Shown here piece by piece: positions 59,301-62,000 of a DNA stretch of 62,000 nucleotides (position 1 is its first letter; each line of letters starts with the position of its first letter). The stretch comes from Adiantum capillus-veneris (taxonomy: Eukaryota > Streptophyta > Polypodiopsida > Polypodiales > Pteridaceae): contig CM043968.1 of the NCBI GenBank assembly GCA_014529385.2, forward strand, positions 11,117,148-11,179,147, written 5' to 3'. The translations under genes were made by a program, and so were the position numbers. Below the pieces are notes generated by a model. That model was not told the DNA's origin. It did no database searches and saw only the letters and a program-made list of their open reading frames with translations.

Positions 59301-59551
59301 TTTATGTCATCACAAAAAGCATATTGCTTTTCAAAAACGCCGAAAAGCATAAAAAGCCAAAAATATCATATTTTTCCAAAACTAAACCAAACGTCTGTCT
59401 AACCTACTGAAATATGGAAACTACCTTGCTTTTTCCTTTAGAACCTTCCAATATTGTCAATCAAGCATCTTAAGTCAAAATTTGGCGAAATAGATATTAA
59501 AAGTTATTTTTCTTATTTTTAGAAGAGACCCAGAAATTGGGGATCTTACAT
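56349..59551 (-). repeat. Long (~3.2 kb) gypsy 3' LTR
   Basis: On the minus strand it starts TGTAAGATCC (59551), just after the purine-rich GTGTTGGAGGA, and ends GGTATCTCTCA (56349). The end point is confirmed by the related copy at 11407, where a primer-binding site follows. It contains a TATA box at 58769-58776. The frame 58840-58388 within it has no domain and is LTR sequence. Confidence 0.8.
58769..58776 (-). promoter_or_regulatory. LTR TATA box
   Basis: TATATAAA on the minus strand, followed by pyrimidine-rich DNA (CCCCTCTCCCTTCAC). It is the probable transcription start region of the nested element. Confidence 0.6.
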
Positions 59552-59581
59552 CCTCCAACACTTGAAAAATTCGAGGTGCCC

Positions 59582-60480
59582 TCACCTCAACATGAAGTCT
59601 AGATAATTTAGTTTCATTACATCATCACGTTCCCAAGTGGCATCTTCTTGAGGATATGTTGACCATTTAACGAGGTGTTCAATGATAGTTTGATTACGTA
59701 GAGGCTTGGTTCTTCTCTGAAGTGTTGCTTCGGGATATACTTCAAAAGTTCCGTCATTAGATGTAGATAATAGAGAATTTTCAAGAATATATTGTGGATC
59801 AGGTACATACTTCTTGAGTAAGCTAACGTGAAAAACATCATGTACCTTTATGTGTGGTGGTAACAAGAGTCTGTAAGCTTGATCATTAATCCTCTCTATG
59901 ATTACAAAAGGTCCACAATATCTGGCACTTAGCTTCTTAGACTTACCCATTGATAAAGACCTATGTTTGGATTTCACCCTCAAAAATACAATATCGTCTT
60001 CTTCAAAAAGTCTGGTAGATTGTTTTGGTTCAGCATAACTCTTCTCTCTATCTTGAGCAGTCTTAATATCCTGCCGTATAAGATCGGTTTGTAGCTACAT
60101 TTCATCCAACATTTCTTTGGATTCTTGAACTCGTATGAGAGGGTCAGTCCATTTGAGTGGAGTAAGACACTCTTGTCCATACAATGCTTGAAAAGGAAAC
60201 ATTCCAATTGAGTGTGGGAATGATGAATTATACGCAAATTCAACCAAATATAAATATTTAGTCCATTTACTTTGCTCATGCATACAATAAGCTCTCAACA
60301 TGTCTTCAATGATTTGATTTCTCCTTTCTGTATGCCCATCAATTTGAGGATGATAAGCAGTACTAACTGAATAAAGCTTTCCAAAACTTAGAGGTGAATT
60401 TCGCATCATGATAAAAAATTATTCATCGAGGTTAACCGTGATACATGAAAACACCTTTCATAAAGACTTGAGCTATATCC
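59582..60480 (-). pseudogene. Gypsy integrase C-terminal half and chromodomain
   Basis: Minus strand: VSTAYHPQIDGHTERRNQII (60370-60310) carries the integrase catalytic Glu. WTKYLYLVEFAYNSSFPHSI and PFQALYGQECLTP follow, then after a stop IKTAQDREKSYAEPKQS. The C-terminal domain has KLSARYCGPFVIIERIND, VHDVFHVSLLKKY, and a chromodomain-type end EHLVKWSTYPQEDATWERDD. The frame 59983-59582 is fully open. In chromoviruses this domain steers integration to particular chromatin. Confidence 0.9.
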
Positions 60481-61999
60481 TTAGCCCGTAAATGTTGTCT
60501 TAACTAAAAATAAATGGGTCGTTTTTGTAAGCATACCAACAACCACAAAAATAGAGTCATATCCCAGAGATGTAGGAAGTCATGTAATGAAATCAATGGA
60601 TATGTATTTCCATTTCATTTGTGGAGCATCAATAGGTTGAAGCTTATCGGGATATCAAATTTTTTCAGCTTCAATACGTTGACATGTTAAACATCTTGTA
60701 ACATAGTTCAACACATCGCGCTTTAGTCATGGCCAAAAGAAACTCTTTCCTACAATAGAGTAAGTCTTAATGTATCCTAGATATCCTGCTATAGGTATAT
60801 CATGAGCTTTCTGTAATATCTGAAGTTTAATTCAACCTTGATTTGGAATACAAAGACGGTTATCAAAGTAAAGGTCATCTTCTTCAACATGAAAGTCTTT
60901 GATTTTCCTTTCCTGCTTCTATGTGCGATTATTTAGGTTTATCAAGTACTGGATCTTTAAGTAATACGGGTCCTGAGTCATACCTTCTCGAATAAGGTCA
61001 ATTAAAGAAGTAGTAGATGTTGTGACAGCCGCTACAGTACTCTTCCTGCTTAAGGCATCGGCCATAAGATTTTCCTTCCCGGGTTTATATTCAATTCCAA
61101 AATCATATTCCCATAACATCTCTATCCATCTTCATTGCCACATATTAAGGTCACGTTGGGTATAGATCCACTTCAGGCTTCTATGGTCGGTATGTAGTTC
61201 AAATCTCCTTACAAGAAGATAATGTCGCCATACTTTAAGAGCATGCACAACGACCAATACTTCCAAATCATGTGTAGGATAATTTAACTCATGTATACGT
61301 AACTTACGAGATTCATAAGCTATTGGTTCTCCCTCTTGAGACAAAACACCACCAATTGCTTGTCCACTTGCATCAGTGAGCACAGTGAATGTCTTTGAGA
61401 AGTCTGGAAGCTGTAGTATGGGAGCATTCACCAAAGCTTCTTTGACTTTCTCACAACTAGCTTGTGCAAGTTCATTTCAAGTAAACACTTTAGCTTTCTT
61501 AAGCATATTAGCCCATGGAGATACGATCTTAACATAACCTTCAATAAAAGTACGATACCATCCTGTCAAACCAAGAAAGCCACGTACTTCTCGTATTGAT
61601 TTTGGTGTAGGACAAGCTCTGATAGCTTCCATCTTACTTGGATCAGAAGGAACACCATCCTTGGATACAATAAATCCCAAATATTCCACCTTGTCAGTGA
61701 AGAAGGTGCACTTGCTATGTTTGGCATAAAGTTGATTTTGACAGAGAAGTTCAAGTACTCGACGTACATGTTGTTCATGTTCTTCTTTGTTCCTTGAGTA
61801 GACCAAGATATCATTAAAGAAGACAAGAACAAAATCATCAAGATGTTCTCGAAATACGTCGATCATAAGATGATTAAAAGTTGCAGGAGCATTAGTAAGT
61901 CCAAAAGGCATAATTGTAAGTTCATAATGTCCAAAACGAGTATTGAATTCGGTCTTTGGTATGTCCTCCTCCTTGATTCGGATTTGGTAACACCATGAC
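60481..61999 (-). pseudogene. Gypsy RT, RNase H and integrase N-terminal part, partial
   Basis: Minus strand from the right edge: MPFGLTNAPATFNHLMIDVF (61911-61852) then VFFNDILVYSRN, where the usual YxDD reads F-F-N-D, so the first catalytic Asp is lost. YLGFIVSKDGVPSDPSKMEA and VRGFLGLTGWYRTFI follow. RNase H: FTVLTDASGQAIGGVLSQEG, ESRKLRIHELNYPTHDLEVL, HTDHRSLKWIYTQRDLNMWQ, and PGKENLMADALSRK. Integrase zinc region: CLTCQRIEAEK and KWKYISIDFIT with the first catalytic Asp, both in broken frames (60640-60720). Stops at 61129 and about 61476 divide the frames. Confidence 0.9.
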
Positions 62000-62000
62000 T

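Larger units (their letters stand above)
56349..62000 (-). mobile_element. Nested minus-strand Ty3/gypsy chromovirus-like element, partial
   Basis: The 3' LTR lies at 56349-59551 and the minus-strand pol (chromodomain, integrase, RNase H, RT) from about 59582 to the right edge. It is inserted in the 3' LTR of the plus-strand gypsy element; the 5 bp before it (TTTGA) should reappear after its far LTR. Gag and the 5' LTR are outside the window. Confidence 0.88.

Overview
This window is repeat-dense nuclear DNA from a land plant. It holds no complete host gene. The evidence is the mix of plant mobile elements: Ty3/gypsy elements with chromodomains, a Ty1/copia element primed by initiator Met-tRNA, CACTA (En/Spm) elements with a plant TNP2 transposase, a LINE, and long (GA)n/(CT)n tracts. 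The density and nesting suggest a large, TE-rich genome (fern, lycophyte, gymnosperm or bryophyte are all possible); the species cannot be fixed from the sequence.

Layout, left to right. 1-2.5 kb: a broken minus-strand LINE cut by the window edge, bounded by about 0.9 kb of GA repeats. 4.0-9.2 kb: a decayed minus-strand CACTA element (3' terminus, a second transposon protein, TNP2). 9.2-11.15 kb: an unidentified minus-strand coding relic. It lies directly downstream of a primer-binding site and a truncated long LTR (11.4-13.05 kb). 13.3-14.2 kb: an LTR fragment and a 284-bp mini-CACTA. 14.2-19.9 kb: a gypsy element with a primer-binding site and decayed gag and pol, broken off in its integrase by a second CACTA fragment (19.9-21.3 kb). 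21.56-22.34 kb: a 172-bp tandem repeat whose units are themselves inverted repeats.

22.37-37.68 kb is the most striking region: one 15.3-kb imperfect palindrome. Each arm carries, from outside inward, a terminal repeat with a TATA box and a conserved stem-loop, a (CT)n tract, and a DDE-like transposase gene split by an AAGTGCTTC-type minisatellite. Further in are a second minisatellite and an FCP1/NIF-type HAD-phosphatase-like gene pointing outward. The left arm also carries a tandem duplication of the transposase block. About 0.7 kb of unique sequence with its own reading frame sits at the centre. I read this as a DNA transposon, or a head-to-head pair of them, with giant coding terminal repeats and a captured host gene. 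I cannot name a described superfamily for it.

37.7-40.2 kb: unassigned DNA, an intronless DEAD-box helicase fragment, then a polypurine tract and LTR start. 40.25-45.78 kb: a young copia element (its LTRs differ at about 2 positions in the aligned ~180 bp) with two stop codons and a gag deletion. 46.42-46.48 kb: an isolated hairpin. 48.06-56.35 kb: a plus-strand gypsy element whose 3' LTR is interrupted at 56,349 by a minus-strand gypsy element. That second element has a ~3.2-kb LTR and its pol runs off the right edge. All protein-coding relics carry stops or frameshifts; the copia element is the closest to intact.
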